From Pseudovibrio ascidiaceicola (lineage in GTDB: Bacteria; Pseudomonadota; Alphaproteobacteria; Rhizobiales; Stappiaceae): DNA of 64,000 nucleotides. The notes beneath the pieces are model-generated. The model made no database searches. It saw nothing but the letters and a program-made list of their open reading frames with translations, and was not told the DNA's origin. Within the stretch, counting starts at the first letter, position 1, and the number at the start of each line of letters is the position of its first letter. Location: contig NZ_FOSK01000001.1 in NCBI RefSeq assembly GCF_900114245.1, positions 248,001-312,000 of the forward strand. The letters run 5' to 3'. Positions 1 through 8,163 of the stretch are shown in pieces. Both the position numbers and the translations under genes were made by a program.

Positions 1-702
1 CAGTATAACCTTGCTGTTATGTACGCCAATGGTACAGGCCTGCCGCAAGACCTGACAGAAGCCTCAGCATGGTACCATTTTGCCGCTAGGCAAGGCCACC
101 CGGACGCTCAGTATAACCTTGGGTTTCTTTATGCCACAGGACAAGGGGTAGAGCAGGACGAAACCACAGCTGCAAGATGGATGCGCCTCGCTGCTGAAAA
201 GAGTCATGCCGAAGCGCAATACCGTATTGGAAGAGCCTACGAAGACGGTGTGGGTGTAGAGCAAAACAACACTGAAGCAGCAAACTGGTACTATCTCGCG
301 GCAACGCAAAATCATGCTCAAGCTCAATTCAATTTTGGACGTATGAATGCCACAGGCCAAGGCATTGCAAAGAATGAAGCTGAAGCTGCAAAATGGGTTC
401 TCCGCGCCGCACAGCAAAGTCATGTAGAAGCCCAATATCGCATCGGTCTTGCCTATTACAAAGGCAGCGGAGTTCAGCGGGACATAGAAAGCGCTTATGT
501 CTGGTTTTACATCGCAGCAGAGAACGGCAGCAAACCTGCGCTAAAAGCACAAGAAGACATAGCAGATCACCTGAATACCAAAGAGTTGGATCAAGCCGTC
601 GGCAAAGCCAAAACCCTCATGAAGAAGCTCAAAACCAACAAACAATCAGACCCAACCAAAGCACCGATAAGGTTCAAGTTCCTACCCGTAGTCCCCACTT
701 AA
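1..702 (+). CDS. Sel1-repeat protein, 5' end outside window
   Basis: The reading frame is open at base 1, so this is the C-terminal 233 residues of a longer protein; the ATG at 19 lies inside a repeat and is not the start. Five 36-residue Sel1-like repeats run back to back (residues 1-180), each with the pattern A-x-x-x-G-x-x-Y-x-x-G-x-G-V and a following A-x-x-W-x-x-x-A-A. The tail (from about residue 195) is Lys/Pro-rich and probably disordered. Sel1 repeats form alpha-solenoids that scaffold protein complexes, and are common in exported or host-interacting bacterial proteins. Location and partner cannot be told because the N-terminus is missing. Confidence 0.85.
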   Translation, partial: QYNLAVMYANGTGLPQDLTEASAWYHFAARQGHPDAQYNLGFLYATGQGVEQDETTAARWMRLAAEKSHAEAQYRIGRAYEDGVGVEQNNTEAANWYYLAATQNHAQAQFNFGRMNATGQGIAKNEAEAAKWVLRAAQQSHVEAQYRIGLAYYKGSGVQRDIESAYVWFYIAAENGSKPALKAQEDIADHLNTKELDQAVGKAKTLMKKLKTNKQSDPTKAPIRFKFLPVVPT

Positions 703-1184
703 TGAGTGACCAGAGGTGCAGCATCTAAGAGCTCCTCAATCCTCAGCTGTTGCTGTGAAAGCTGAGCAAGCTCAACCCGTGCACGCAGGTAAGAAACGCC
801 AAATTTTTGGAAAGCATTGCCTTGAACCTTGAAACCGAGGCGCTGGTAGAAAGCAACAGCACCTTCTCTTGCGTCGCACCAGATGTAATCCGCTTTTTGC
901 AAGTCAGGCTGACTTGCCGCAAACCGTATGAGGTTGCTTCCGATGCCGCGCCCTTGCTTTTCCGGCAACACCGCCAGTTTTCGCAGTCTCACAAAGGGCA
1001 GATCGAAGAAGAAAGATCCAACACCAATCAGGTTTTCTTCTTCAAAGGCTCCAATATGAAGGGCCTGGTGATCTTCTGGAACCATGACCCGCTCTATCGG
1101 CGAGTCTGGCCAGAGCACTTGCTGACGTAGTTTGTATGTCAACGTTGCAGGAATGCTCCGAAAACTAATCTCTAGTTCTCTCAT
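699..1184 (-). CDS. GNAT family N-acetyltransferase
   Basis: A 161-residue single-domain acetyltransferase of the Gcn5-related family. The acetyl-CoA pyrophosphate loop is visible as Q-G-R-G-I-G preceded by the beta4 strand L-A-V-L-P. The C-terminal half has the usual A-x-x-F-Y-x-x-L-G-F motif. The ATG at 1184 is preferred over an upstream GTG at 1196 because GAGGGGAAGT lies just in front of it. It follows the MFS transporter gene by 8 bases on the same strand, so the two are probably co-transcribed. The substrate is unknown. The 3' end meets the end of the Sel1 gene (4-base convergent overlap). Confidence 0.85.
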   Translation of the reverse strand: MRELEISFRSIPATLTYKLRQQVLWPDSPIERVMVPEDHQALHIGAFEEENLIGVGSFFFDLPFVRLRKLAVLPEKQGRGIGSNLIRFAASQPDLQKADYIWCDAREGAVAFYQRLGFKVQGNAFQKFGVSYLRARVELAQLSQQQLRIEELLDAAPLVTH

Positions 1185-1192
1185 ACTTCCCC

Positions 1193-2344
1193 TCACCGCT
1201 TAATCAGAGACCGGCTCATCAGCAAGCTCAGCACAAGTGCCGGTAACATCAGCATAAAGCCGCCTTGGATACCGAGGTGATCAGCGGCATAGCCGATGAC
1301 GAGAGGACCGACGAGGAAACCGCCGAGAGCAATCTGCGTCATCAAGCCCACATTGACAGCAGCAGAGCGGCCCGGTTTTTCAGCAGCAGCCGTAACAGCC
1401 AGCGGAAAGCCACCAGAAACCCCCAGCCCAACCAGCCCGAAACCAAGCAATGACACCGCATAGTTTGGCGAAATCACCAGAATTCCGACGCCAATGAGAG
1501 CAAGGATAACAATCCCAGCAGCTGCGATCTGAACGTCAACACGAGATCGCAACCAGTCTCCGGTTAAGCGCCCGAATGTCACCATCAAAGCAAAAGCGCT
1601 ATAGGCAATACCTGCGTAACCAGCTGATAGATCAAACAGATCAGTCACATAAATCGCAGACCAATCAGCAATCGCACCCTCTGTCATCGTGATGCCAAAC
1701 GCAAAGAAGCACACCGCAATCAGCGCACCACTCGGCATCTGGAAACCACTCTCAGACTTCTCTGCAATATCTGGCTCGCGTCCTTCTGTCAGGCTGTAAG
1801 AGGTAAACAGCGCTGGTAATAACGCCATACCACTTGCCATGAGAATGCTTTCAGATGGCCCGTAACCAACCCAGGAAAAGCCGGAGCTGATCAAACTTCC
1901 CACCAGCACACCAAGACTCCACAAGCCATGGCAGCCCGACATAATGAGCTGCCCACTCTTCCGCTCGGTCTTGTCTGCAATCACATTCATGCACAGTTCC
2001 ACAAACGCCAGCGAACTGCCAACAACTGCCAGATAAACAAACAGCTGCAGAATGGATTCAGCATACGTCGGCAATGGCATCAGACAGATAAACGCAAACA
2101 GACCCGCGATCAAAAGCTGGCGTGCACCAAACTTCTCCGTAAGCCGTCCGGCAAACATCAGCATGAACAGCAGCCCAACCGGCATACCGACAAGAGCAAG
2201 GGCAAACTCCCCTTCGCTCACCTGAAGTCTTTGCTGAATTTCTGCGATGCGTGGAAACCAAGCGCCAAGCGCTATAGGTTGTAGAAAGAAGACGCCGCGA
2301 ATAAGATTCACATCGCGCGCACCAAGGACTGCTTGTTGTGTCAT
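1193..2344 (-). CDS. MFS transporter, YbjJ-like
   Basis: A 383-residue integral membrane protein with about twelve hydrophobic segments. The segment C-H-G-L-W-S-L-G-V-L near residue 140 and the charged loops fit the major facilitator group that contains E. coli YbjJ. I take the ATG at 2344 as the start; the 27 residues before it in the open frame are not hydrophobic in the way expected. Substrate unknown; sugar or drug efflux are both possible. The gene is divergent from tspO and is followed closely by a GNAT gene, so both may be controlled from the region 2345-2527. Confidence 0.8.
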   Translation of the reverse strand: MTQQAVLGARDVNLIRGVFFLQPIALGAWFPRIAEIQQRLQVSEGEFALALVGMPVGLLFMLMFAGRLTEKFGARQLLIAGLFAFICLMPLPTYAESILQLFVYLAVVGSSLAFVELCMNVIADKTERKSGQLIMSGCHGLWSLGVLVGSLISSGFSWVGYGPSESILMASGMALLPALFTSYSLTEGREPDIAEKSESGFQMPSGALIAVCFFAFGITMTEGAIADWSAIYVTDLFDLSAGYAGIAYSAFALMVTFGRLTGDWLRSRVDVQIAAAGIVILALIGVGILVISPNYAVSLLGFGLVGLGVSGGFPLAVTAAAEKPGRSAAVNVGLMTQIALGGFLVGPLVIGYAADHLGIQGGFMLMLPALVLSLLMSRSLIKR

Positions 2345-2459
2345 GGAAAAAGCTTTGAAGAGAGAAAAACGACCTATTAAATATCTAGCGTGATATTTTA
2401 GAAAAATGCAAGCTGTGTAGAGCACCTAATACAGCACAACGCCGTTTGCTGACGTAACA

Positions 2460-2503
2460 ACGCAAATCAACGCAGGATATGCGTAAAAAACGCATTTCTG
2501 CGC
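2460..2503. promoter_or_regulatory. Phased ACGCA/TGCGT half-site array upstream of tspO
   Basis: Five copies of the pentamer ACGCA or its complement begin at 2460, 2470, 2480 (TGCGT), 2490 and 2499 (TGCGC). They are spaced one helical turn apart on one face of the DNA. The middle pair forms the perfect palindrome ATGCGT-AAAAA-ACGCAT (2479-2495). It ends 24 bases before the tspO start codon and lies in the divergent gap between tspO and the MFS gene. This looks like an operator for an oligomeric regulator; I do not recognise the protein that would bind it. Confidence 0.45.
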
Positions 2504-2527
2504 AAAACCTTTCAAAAAGGAATTTCC

Positions 2528-3058
2528 GTGCCCCTAAGCGACACCACAAAAGCCAAGTTAAAGAACAGAGTTGTCTGGAGTCGTCTCGTTGGATGGGGGC
2601 TTTTATGTTATGCAACAGCAGCTTACGGCGGCATCGTTACTGCACCGGCCATCCCTGAATGGTACGCCTCTCTCAACAAACCATCCTTCAATCCACCTGA
2701 CTGGATTTTTGCGCCGGTCTGGTCCGTTCTTTACGCACTTCTTGGCATCAGCATCTGGCTGGCCACTGAATTTCAACAGACTGGCACCAACGAGGCAGCC
2801 AAACCACCTTCGAAAACCAGCATTCAGCTAACTTTCGTTATAGTGTTGTTTTTAAATGGTATTTGGTCCTGGGCATTCTTCGGACAGCAAAACCCGACAC
2901 TTGGCCTTGTTGTCCTTATCATCTTGCTCGCGCTAAGTTTTTTCACTTTCCGACTATTTTATAGAGCGCAAATCTTTGCAGCTTGGCTCTATCTGCCCTA
3001 TCTCCTTTGGGTTAGCTTTGCAGCCGTCCTGAATGCCTCTATTGTGGTTCTGAATTAA
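2528..3058 (+). CDS. tspO: TspO/MBR family tryptophan-rich sensory protein
   Basis: A 176-residue protein with five predicted membrane helices and the TspO hallmarks: P-x-W-Y-x-x-L-x-K-P-x-F-x-P-P-x-W-x-F-x-P-V-W near residues 45-66, and many Trp residues. TspO proteins bind porphyrins and, in Rhodobacter, affect tetrapyrrole-dependent gene expression. The start is a GTG at 2528 with AAAAGG about 8 bases upstream. An extra hydrophilic loop after helix 2 (around residue 85) is slightly longer than usual. The phased half-site array directly in front suggests tight regulation. Confidence 0.9.
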   Translation: MPLSDTTKAKLKNRVVWSRLVGWGLLCYATAAYGGIVTAPAIPEWYASLNKPSFNPPDWIFAPVWSVLYALLGISIWLATEFQQTGTNEAAKPPSKTSIQLTFVIVLFLNGIWSWAFFGQQNPTLGLVVLIILLALSFFTFRLFYRAQIFAAWLYLPYLLWVSFAAVLNASIVVLN

Positions 3059-3098
3059 TCCAACACCTCAATCGAGACTTTTATTATTGGAGATTTTG

Positions 3099-3293
3099 AT
3101 GAGCGGTATTGTTGCCACTCTAGTTCCTATTGCTCTTTTCGCCGTCGCTCTGGTCCTCGCCCTCGGCCTTTGGAACATGATGCGCGGAGGAGATCCAAAC
3201 CGTTCGCAAAAGCTTATGAGATATCGCGTCCTCTTGCAGTTCGCAGCTATCATATTGATTATGCTTTCCGTTTACTTCGCAAGCACATCCTGA
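3099..3293 (+). CDS. HIG1-domain-like twin-transmembrane protein
   Basis: A 64-residue protein with two membrane helices (about residues 4-25 and 43-61) joined by a basic loop. The loop contains R-G-G-D and the K-L-M-R-Y-R-V motif typical of the HIG1 (hypoxia-induced) family. Relatives assist respiratory complexes in mitochondria; in alphaproteobacteria the role is not settled. The ATG at 3099 is preferred to a TTG at 3087 because TTGGAGA (3087-3093) is a good ribosome site for it. It sits 23 bases before the cobalamin adenosyltransferase gene and is probably co-transcribed with it. Confidence 0.75.
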   Translation: MSGIVATLVPIALFAVALVLALGLWNMMRGGDPNRSQKLMRYRVLLQFAAIILIMLSVYFASTS

Positions 3294-3316
3294 TTTTGGT
3301 TTGAAATTGGTACACA

Positions 3317-3892
3317 ATGGTCACTCTCAATAAGATCTATACAAAAACTGGCGACGACGGCACCACTGCTCTTGGCAGCGGAGAGCGCAGACAAAAGCAT
3401 GATCTGCGCATCGAGGCCTACGGAACCGTTGATGAAACCAACTCAGTCGTCGGCATAGTCCGCCTGCACGCATCCAAAGAAATGCCAGTACTGGACGAAC
3501 TGCTTGGCCGCATTCAGAACGATCTGTTCGATCTCGGCGCCGATCTGGCAACACCAGACACAGGCGAAGACCTCGGATACGAACCACTACGCATCACAGA
3601 CAATCAGGTAAGCGCTCTAGAAGACGCAATCGACCAGATGAACGTTGAACTTACCCCACTGAAATCATTCGTATTACCGGGTGGCACACCACTGGCAACG
3701 CACTTACATCAAGCCAGAACCGTCTCACGCCGCGCCGAGCGTCTCGTTGCAGCTCTCTCTCAAAAAGAGAAGGTCAACAAACAAGCTCTGCAGTATCTCA
3801 ACCGCCTCTCCGACCTCTTCTTCGTTGCGTCTCGCTATGCAAATTTGAAGGGCGAAGGCGACGTTTTGTGGGTAGCGGGCAAAAACAGATAG
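3317..3892 (+). CDS. pduO: ATP:cob(I)alamin adenosyltransferase, PduO type
   Basis: A 191-residue protein that transfers the adenosyl group of ATP to cob(I)alamin, giving coenzyme B12. The N-terminal I-Y-T-K-T-G-D-D-G-T-T motif (ATP binding), the Y-G-T-V-D-E-x-N-S motif, and the C-terminal R-R-A-E-R and L-N-R-L-S-D-L-F-F segments are all present and define the PduO rather than the CobA family. Length is normal. No cobalamin riboswitch is visible upstream; the gene appears to be read through from the small membrane protein gene in front. The product could support methylmalonyl-CoA mutase or ribonucleotide reductase. Confidence 0.93.
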   Translation: MVTLNKIYTKTGDDGTTALGSGERRQKHDLRIEAYGTVDETNSVVGIVRLHASKEMPVLDELLGRIQNDLFDLGADLATPDTGEDLGYEPLRITDNQVSALEDAIDQMNVELTPLKSFVLPGGTPLATHLHQARTVSRRAERLVAALSQKEKVNKQALQYLNRLSDLFFVASRYANLKGEGDVLWVAGKNR

Positions 3893-3914
3893 CGATTTTT
3901 TGATGAAAAAATCG
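3893..3914 (+). terminator. AT-rich hairpin after cobalamin adenosyltransferase gene
   Basis: CGATTTTTT at 3893-3901 pairs with AAAAAATCG at 3906-3914 around a short GATG loop, directly after the stop codon. It is a perfect stem but weak (A/T), and no separate U tract follows. It may act as a 3' end or stabiliser of the transcript. Confidence 0.35.
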
Positions 3915-4033
3915 GCCAAAGGTGCTTGACGAATAGGTAAACTATCAACACTTATGGACAACTATCTTCACCTTAAGGCTACTTGGCCTTATACATTGGT
4001 TGAAACCCAATACCTATTTACCCTAGGCGATCG

Positions 4034-4089
4034 TTGACAGCCCCAAAATTGCTCAGTACGGTCGCCGCAAATGTAATGCAATTTGCATT
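4034..4089 (+). promoter_or_regulatory. Predicted etfBA promoter and downstream palindrome
   Basis: TTGACA (4034-4039) and TACGGT (4057-4062) are 17 bases apart, a good fit to a housekeeping sigma promoter, and lie about 120 bases before etfB. Just past the expected start site is the palindrome AATGCA-ATT-TGCATT (4075-4089), which is placed where a repressor would block transcription. The binding protein is unknown. Confidence 0.45.
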
Positions 4090-4182
4090 CCCTTTTGGCT
4101 CTGGTAGCCCGGCGGAAGCTGTGTCTTATCAACTTGGTGGCGACGCATACTCCCCTGCATTTCTAGTGGAGGTTCTAGGAAC

Positions 4183-4932
4183 ATGAAAATTCTCGTGCCC
4201 GTAAAACGGGTCGTTGACTATAACGTAAAAGTTCGCGTGAAAGCGGATGGCTCCGGCGTTGAACTCGCAAACGTCAAAATGTCCATGAACCCTTTCGACG
4301 AAATCGCCGTTGAAGAGGCTCTTCGCCTGAAAGAAGCTGGTAAAGCAACTGAGATCATTGTTGTTTCCATCGGTCCTAAGCAGGCAACTGAAACGATCCG
4401 CACCGGCCTCGCAATGGGCGCTGACCGCGGTATCCTCGTTCAGACCGACGACGTTGCAGAGCCTCTCGCAGTAGCTAAGGTTCTCAAAGGCATCGTAGAT
4501 GAAGAAGAGCCAGGTCTCGTTATCCTCGGTAAACAGGCGATCGATGACGACTGCAACCAGACTGGTCAGATGCTTGCTGCACTTCTGGGTTGGGCACAGG
4601 GCACATTCGCTTCCAAGGTTGACCTTGGCGATAACACAGTAGACGTCACCCGCGAAATCGACGGTGGTTTGCAGACTGTTAAGCTGAACATGCCAGCGAT
4701 TGTCACCACTGACCTGCGTTTGAACGAGCCTCGCTACGCTTCTCTGCCAAACATCATGAAGGCAAAGAAAAAGCCGATTGCTGAGAAAACATTGGCGGAC
4801 TATGGCGTAGACGCTACCCCTCGCCTCAAGGTTCTCAACACTGCTGAGCCTGATGCACGCAAGGCAGGCGTTAAGGTCGCTTCCGTTGATGAGCTGGTAG
4901 ACAAGCTCAAAAACGAAGCTGGCGTTCTTTAA
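4183..4932 (+). CDS. etfB: Electron transfer flavoprotein subunit beta
   Basis: A 249-residue ETF beta subunit. It begins [12 protein letters not shown], carries the AMP-binding region around V-V-S-I-G-P and the segment [14 protein letters not shown], and ends with the recognition-loop region ([20 protein letters not shown]). With EtfA it accepts electrons from acyl-CoA dehydrogenases and passes them to ETF-ubiquinone oxidoreductase. The pair is followed by a 3-hydroxybutyryl-CoA dehydrogenase gene, consistent with fatty acid and butyrate metabolism. GTGGAGG lies upstream of the start. Confidence 0.97.
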   Translation: MKILVPVKRVVDYNVKVRVKADGSGVELANVKMSMNPFDEIAVEEALRLKEAGKATEIIVVSIGPKQATETIRTGLAMGADRGILVQTDDVAEPLAVAKVLKGIVDEEEPGLVILGKQAIDDDCNQTGQMLAALLGWAQGTFASKVDLGDNTVDVTREIDGGLQTVKLNMPAIVTTDLRLNEPRYASLPNIMKAKKKPIAEKTLADYGVDATPRLKVLNTAEPDARKAGVKVASVDELVDKLKNEAGVL

Positions 4933-4956
4933 GATAGGTCAAGAGGAGTTAGCATT

Positions 4957-5886
4957 ATGACCACGCTTCTTGTGGCTGAACATTCCAATTCTGCTTTGAA
5001 CGAAGCAACAGCTAAAGCATTGACTGCAGCTGTAGAAATGGGCGGCGACGTTCATATTCTCGTTGCAGGTAAAGACTGTGGCGCAGCAGCTGAAGCTGCT
5101 TCCAAACTGTCTGGCGTTGCTAAAGTTCTTGTTGCTGACGACGCAGCATATGAGCACCAGCTTGCTGAACCAGTTGGCGATCTGATCGTTGCACTTGCTG
5201 CTGATTATGATGCTGTTGTTGCTGCTGCGACAACCAATGGCAAAAACACACTGCCACGCGTTGCTGCTAAGCTCGACGTGATGCAGATCTCTGAGATCAT
5301 TGCCGTTGAATCTGCAGACACGTTCAAGCGTCCAATCTACGCAGGTAACGCAATTCAGACTGTACAGTCTGCTGATGCAAAGAAGGTTCTGACTGTTCGT
5401 ACAGCATCTTTCGCCGCAACTGCAGAAGGCGGTTCTGCTCCAGTTGAAGTTGCTGCAGCTTCTGCTGATCCGGCAATTTCCTCCTTCGTGGGTGAAGAAA
5501 TCGCAGCTTCTGATCGTCCAGAACTCGCAGGCGCTAAGATCATCATCTCCGGTGGTCGTGCTCTCGGTTCCGAAGAGAAGTTCAACGAAGTCATCACCCC
5601 TGTTGCTGACAAGCTCGGCGCAGCAATCGGTGCATCCCGTGCAGCTGTTGATGCTGGTTACGCACCAAACGATTGGCAGGTTGGCCAGACCGGTAAGGTT
5701 GTTGCACCTGATCTTTACATCGCTTGCGGCATTTCCGGTGCAATTCAGCACCTTGCAGGCATGAAAGATTCCAAGATCATCGTCGCAATTAACAAAGACG
5801 AAGAAGCACCAATCTTCCAGGTTGCTGATTACGGACTTGTCGCAGACCTGTTCGAGGCTCTTCCTGAACTGGAAAAAGCCCTCTAA
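4957..5886 (+). CDS. etfA: Electron transfer flavoprotein subunit alpha
   Basis: A 309-residue ETF alpha subunit, 24 bases after etfB with AAGAGGAG as ribosome site. The C-terminal FAD domain shows I-S-G-G-R-A-L-G-S, A-A-I-G-A-S-R-A-A-V-D-A-G, V-G-Q-T-G-K-V-V-A-P-D-L-Y and C-G-I-S-G-A-I-Q-H, all family hallmarks. It binds the FAD cofactor of the heterodimer. The coding sequence uses a strongly biased, GCT/GTT/GAC-rich codon set like that of a highly expressed gene. Confidence 0.97.
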   Translation: MTTLLVAEHSNSALNEATAKALTAAVEMGGDVHILVAGKDCGAAAEAASKLSGVAKVLVADDAAYEHQLAEPVGDLIVALAADYDAVVAAATTNGKNTLPRVAAKLDVMQISEIIAVESADTFKRPIYAGNAIQTVQSADAKKVLTVRTASFAATAEGGSAPVEVAAASADPAISSFVGEEIAASDRPELAGAKIIISGGRALGSEEKFNEVITPVADKLGAAIGASRAAVDAGYAPNDWQVGQTGKVVAPDLYIACGISGAIQHLAGMKDSKIIVAINKDEEAPIFQVADYGLVADLFEALPELEKAL

Positions 5887-5906
5887 TCATATTTGATTAG
5901 CTTTTC

Positions 5907-5946
5907 AGGAACCCCGGGATGTTAATATTTCATTCTGGGGTTCTTG
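5907..5946 (+). terminator. Hairpin after etfA
   Basis: GAACCCC (5909-5915) pairs with GGGGTTC (5937-5943), extended by GGGATG/CATTCT inside, and is followed by TTGCTGTTT. It is a plausible but imperfect factor-independent terminator between etfA and the 3-hydroxybutyryl-CoA dehydrogenase gene, so read-through is likely. Confidence 0.5.
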
Positions 5947-6032
5947 CTGTTTGAGGCAAGACTTGCGATGTATGTTGTTACGAGAACGTCAAAGCACGTT
6001 TAATCGATGCTTGTAAGAATTTGGATCTGACA

Positions 6033-6914
6033 ATGGTGGTCGAAGTAAAGAAAGTCGGTGTTATTGGCGCCGGTCAAATGGGCAATGGCATCGCACACGT
6101 AAGTGCTTTGGCAGGATACGATGTCGTGCTTCACGATATCGATCAGGATCGTATCGACAGAGGCTTGGCCAGCATCAATGGCAATATGGCGCGTCAGATC
6201 TCAAAGGGCACGATCACTGAAGAAGATCGCGATCTTGCTCTTACCCGCATCAAAACATCTGACGATGTTAAATCCTTAAGCGATGCAGACCTCGTTGTAG
6301 AAGCTGTGAGTGAAAACGAGCAGGTCAAACGCAAGGTTTATCAAAGTGTTTGCCCAATTCTGAAACCTGATGCCATCCTTGGCACAAACACTTCGTCAAT
6401 TTCCATCACGCGTCTGGCGTCTGCTACAGACCGTCCGGAAAAATTCATCGGCATCCACTTCATGAATCCGGTTCCACTTATGGAACTAGTTGAACTTGTT
6501 CGTGGCATTGCAACCAGCGATGAAACCTTTGAACTTTCCAAGGGTTACACCCTCGGCTTGCATAAGACGATTGCAGTTTCAGAAGACTTCCCAGCCTTTA
6601 TGGTGAACCGTATTCTGCTGCCAATGATCAACGAAGCGATCTACACTCTTTATGAAGGTGTTGGCTCCGTTGAAGCAATCGACACAGCAATGCGTTTGGG
6701 TGCAAACCACCCAATGGGTCCGCTGCAACTGGCTGATTTTATTGGTCTGGATATCTGTCTGTCCATCATGCAAGTGCTGTACGAAGGCCTAGCAGACAGC
6801 AAATACCGCCCATGCCCACTACTCGTAAAGTATGTTGAGGCAGGCTGGCTTGGACGCAAAACCCAACGCGGTTTCTATGACTACCGCGGTGAGGTTCCAG
6901 TCCCTACGCGCTAA
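6033..6914 (+). CDS. hbd: 3-hydroxybutyryl-CoA dehydrogenase
   Basis: A 293-residue NAD-dependent enzyme that interconverts 3-hydroxybutyryl-CoA and acetoacetyl-CoA. The Rossmann motif G-V-I-G-A-G-Q-M-G-N-G-I-A is at the N-terminus. I-G-I-H-F-M-N-P-V-P holds the catalytic His, followed by M-V-N-R-I-L-L-P-M-I-N-E-A and a C-terminal dimerisation domain. Length matches stand-alone Hbd/FadB2 proteins. The ATG at 6033 is chosen over a TTG at 6021. Its place after etfBA suggests a role in short-chain acyl-CoA oxidation or PHB turnover. Confidence 0.95.
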   Translation: MVVEVKKVGVIGAGQMGNGIAHVSALAGYDVVLHDIDQDRIDRGLASINGNMARQISKGTITEEDRDLALTRIKTSDDVKSLSDADLVVEAVSENEQVKRKVYQSVCPILKPDAILGTNTSSISITRLASATDRPEKFIGIHFMNPVPLMELVELVRGIATSDETFELSKGYTLGLHKTIAVSEDFPAFMVNRILLPMINEAIYTLYEGVGSVEAIDTAMRLGANHPMGPLQLADFIGLDICLSIMQVLYEGLADSKYRPCPLLVKYVEAGWLGRKTQRGFYDYRGEVPVPTR

Positions 6915-6932
6915 AGCGTTTACAAGACACAC

Positions 6933-6961
6933 AAAAGCCCGCCACTTGAGCGGGCTTTTTT
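6933..6961. terminator. Bidirectional terminator
   Basis: AAAAGCCCGC (6933-6942) pairs with GCGGGCTTTT (6950-6959) around a 7-base loop, followed by more T. It has an A tract on the left and a T tract on the right, so it can serve both convergent genes. Confidence 0.9.
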
Positions 6962-6980
6962 ATTGTTGCTGTTCAGCTGG

Positions 6981-8138
6981 TTACTTAAACGTACCACTAA
7001 ACCCACCAATGGAAAGTGGATTATCCATCATCGCAGTACGGTCTGGCGTATCAGCAGCAACTCCGCCTGTGAATGCATCAAACATCTTCTTCACAAAGCC
7101 CTCAGATAGGCCCTTAGTAATGAAGACGAGCCGCGTTCTCTGATCCGCATCAGGCCATTCTGCAAGCCGCGCAGGCGGATGAAAGACATGCTGCACACCA
7201 TGGATCACCAAAGGCTGATCCGGGTGCTCTACGGTCTTTATAATCCCTTTAACACGCAAAAGCTTAGGGCCATGTGCAGAGCGCAGCAGGTCCAGAAACA
7301 TCTCCAATGCAGCATTTGGGATTGCCCTATCGGTCTCAAGCGTAAAGGCGCGAACATCTTTACCATGGCGGTTCGGGTCGTGATGGTGATCATGCCCGCC
7401 ACCATGATGATGGTGCCCGTGATGATCATGTGAGGCGTGCTCATCCTTGTACGCCTCTTCCCTCAACCACTTCTGAACGTCTGGTATTTTGCTCTCAGGA
7501 TTGTACAGTCCGCAGTTGATGAGTGCGGCAGCTGTTGCAGAGCCATCTTGGGCATTGAGCACAATTGCGCCAGGGTTCAGATGCTTCAGCTCAGCCAGCA
7601 GATCATCAGAAGGTTCCTGCAAATCCGTCTTCGTCATCACAATACGATCAGCAACAGCGACTTGCTTGACCGCCTCCTCATGAGAATGGATCGTATCCAG
7701 ACCATTGACGGAATCGACCAATGTCACCACGCCATCAAGCCGATATCGCATGACCAAATACGGATGTAGCATCACAGTGTGTAACACCGGAGCTGGATCA
7801 GCCAAACCAGTTGTCTCAATGATCACGCGGTCGATCTTCTTCATACGGCCATTGTCGATACGGCGCAGAATATCTTCCAGCGTATTGATGAGATCACCAC
7901 GAATAGTGCAGCACAAACAACCAGATGAAAGCTCAATGATCCCATCATCAATGGTATCTACGAGCAAATGGTCCAAACCGATCTCACCAAATTCATTGAT
8001 GATGACCGCTGTATTTTCCAACACTGGCTCTTTGAGAATTCGATTAAGAAGCGTTGTTTTACCCGCTCCCAGAAAGCCAGTAATGACGCTCATTGGGATC
8101 GGGGTTGGCGGACTCCGCCTCTCTTGGGTACTAGCCAT
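6981..8138 (-). CDS. G3E family GTPase (CobW/ZNG1-like metallochaperone)
   Basis: A 385-residue G3E GTPase. It has Walker A (G-F-L-G-A-G-K-T-T-L-L), the family signature E-x-G-E-I-G-L-D, the metal-binding S-G-C-L-C-C motif, E-T-T-G-L-A-D-P, and a His-rich loop near residue 245 with about 15 His in 25 residues. The C-terminal CobW_C domain follows (from about residue 265). Such proteins deliver Zn or Co to client enzymes. The ATG at 8138 is preferred because the longer frame runs into the gene upstream. It is 25 bases downstream of the D,D-carboxypeptidase gene; a link between Zn supply and cell wall enzymes is possible but unproven. No Zur box was recognised. Confidence 0.92.
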   Translation of the reverse strand: MASTQERRSPPTPIPMSVITGFLGAGKTTLLNRILKEPVLENTAVIINEFGEIGLDHLLVDTIDDGIIELSSGCLCCTIRGDLINTLEDILRRIDNGRMKKIDRVIIETTGLADPAPVLHTVMLHPYLVMRYRLDGVVTLVDSVNGLDTIHSHEEAVKQVAVADRIVMTKTDLQEPSDDLLAELKHLNPGAIVLNAQDGSATAAALINCGLYNPESKIPDVQKWLREEAYKDEHASHDHHGHHHHGGGHDHHHDPNRHGKDVRAFTLETDRAIPNAALEMFLDLLRSAHGPKLLRVKGIIKTVEHPDQPLVIHGVQHVFHPPARLAEWPDADQRTRLVFITKGLSEGFVKKMFDAFTGGVAADTPDRTAMMDNPLSIGGFSGTFK

Positions 8139-8163
8139 AATTCTGCACTGCCTGTAGCTACGG

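Noticed and set aside
3293-3317. Cobalamin riboswitch before the adenosyltransferase gene
   Set aside because: The gap is only 23 bases and no conserved riboswitch motifs occur further upstream.
4939-5751. 270-codon frame antisense to etfA
   Set aside because: It is Cys/Ser/Asn-rich, with no family resemblance, and arises from the repetitive codon use of etfA.
7380-7450. Simple repeat of CAT/ATG triplets
   Set aside because: It encodes the His-rich metal-binding loop of the G3E GTPase rather than a microsatellite.
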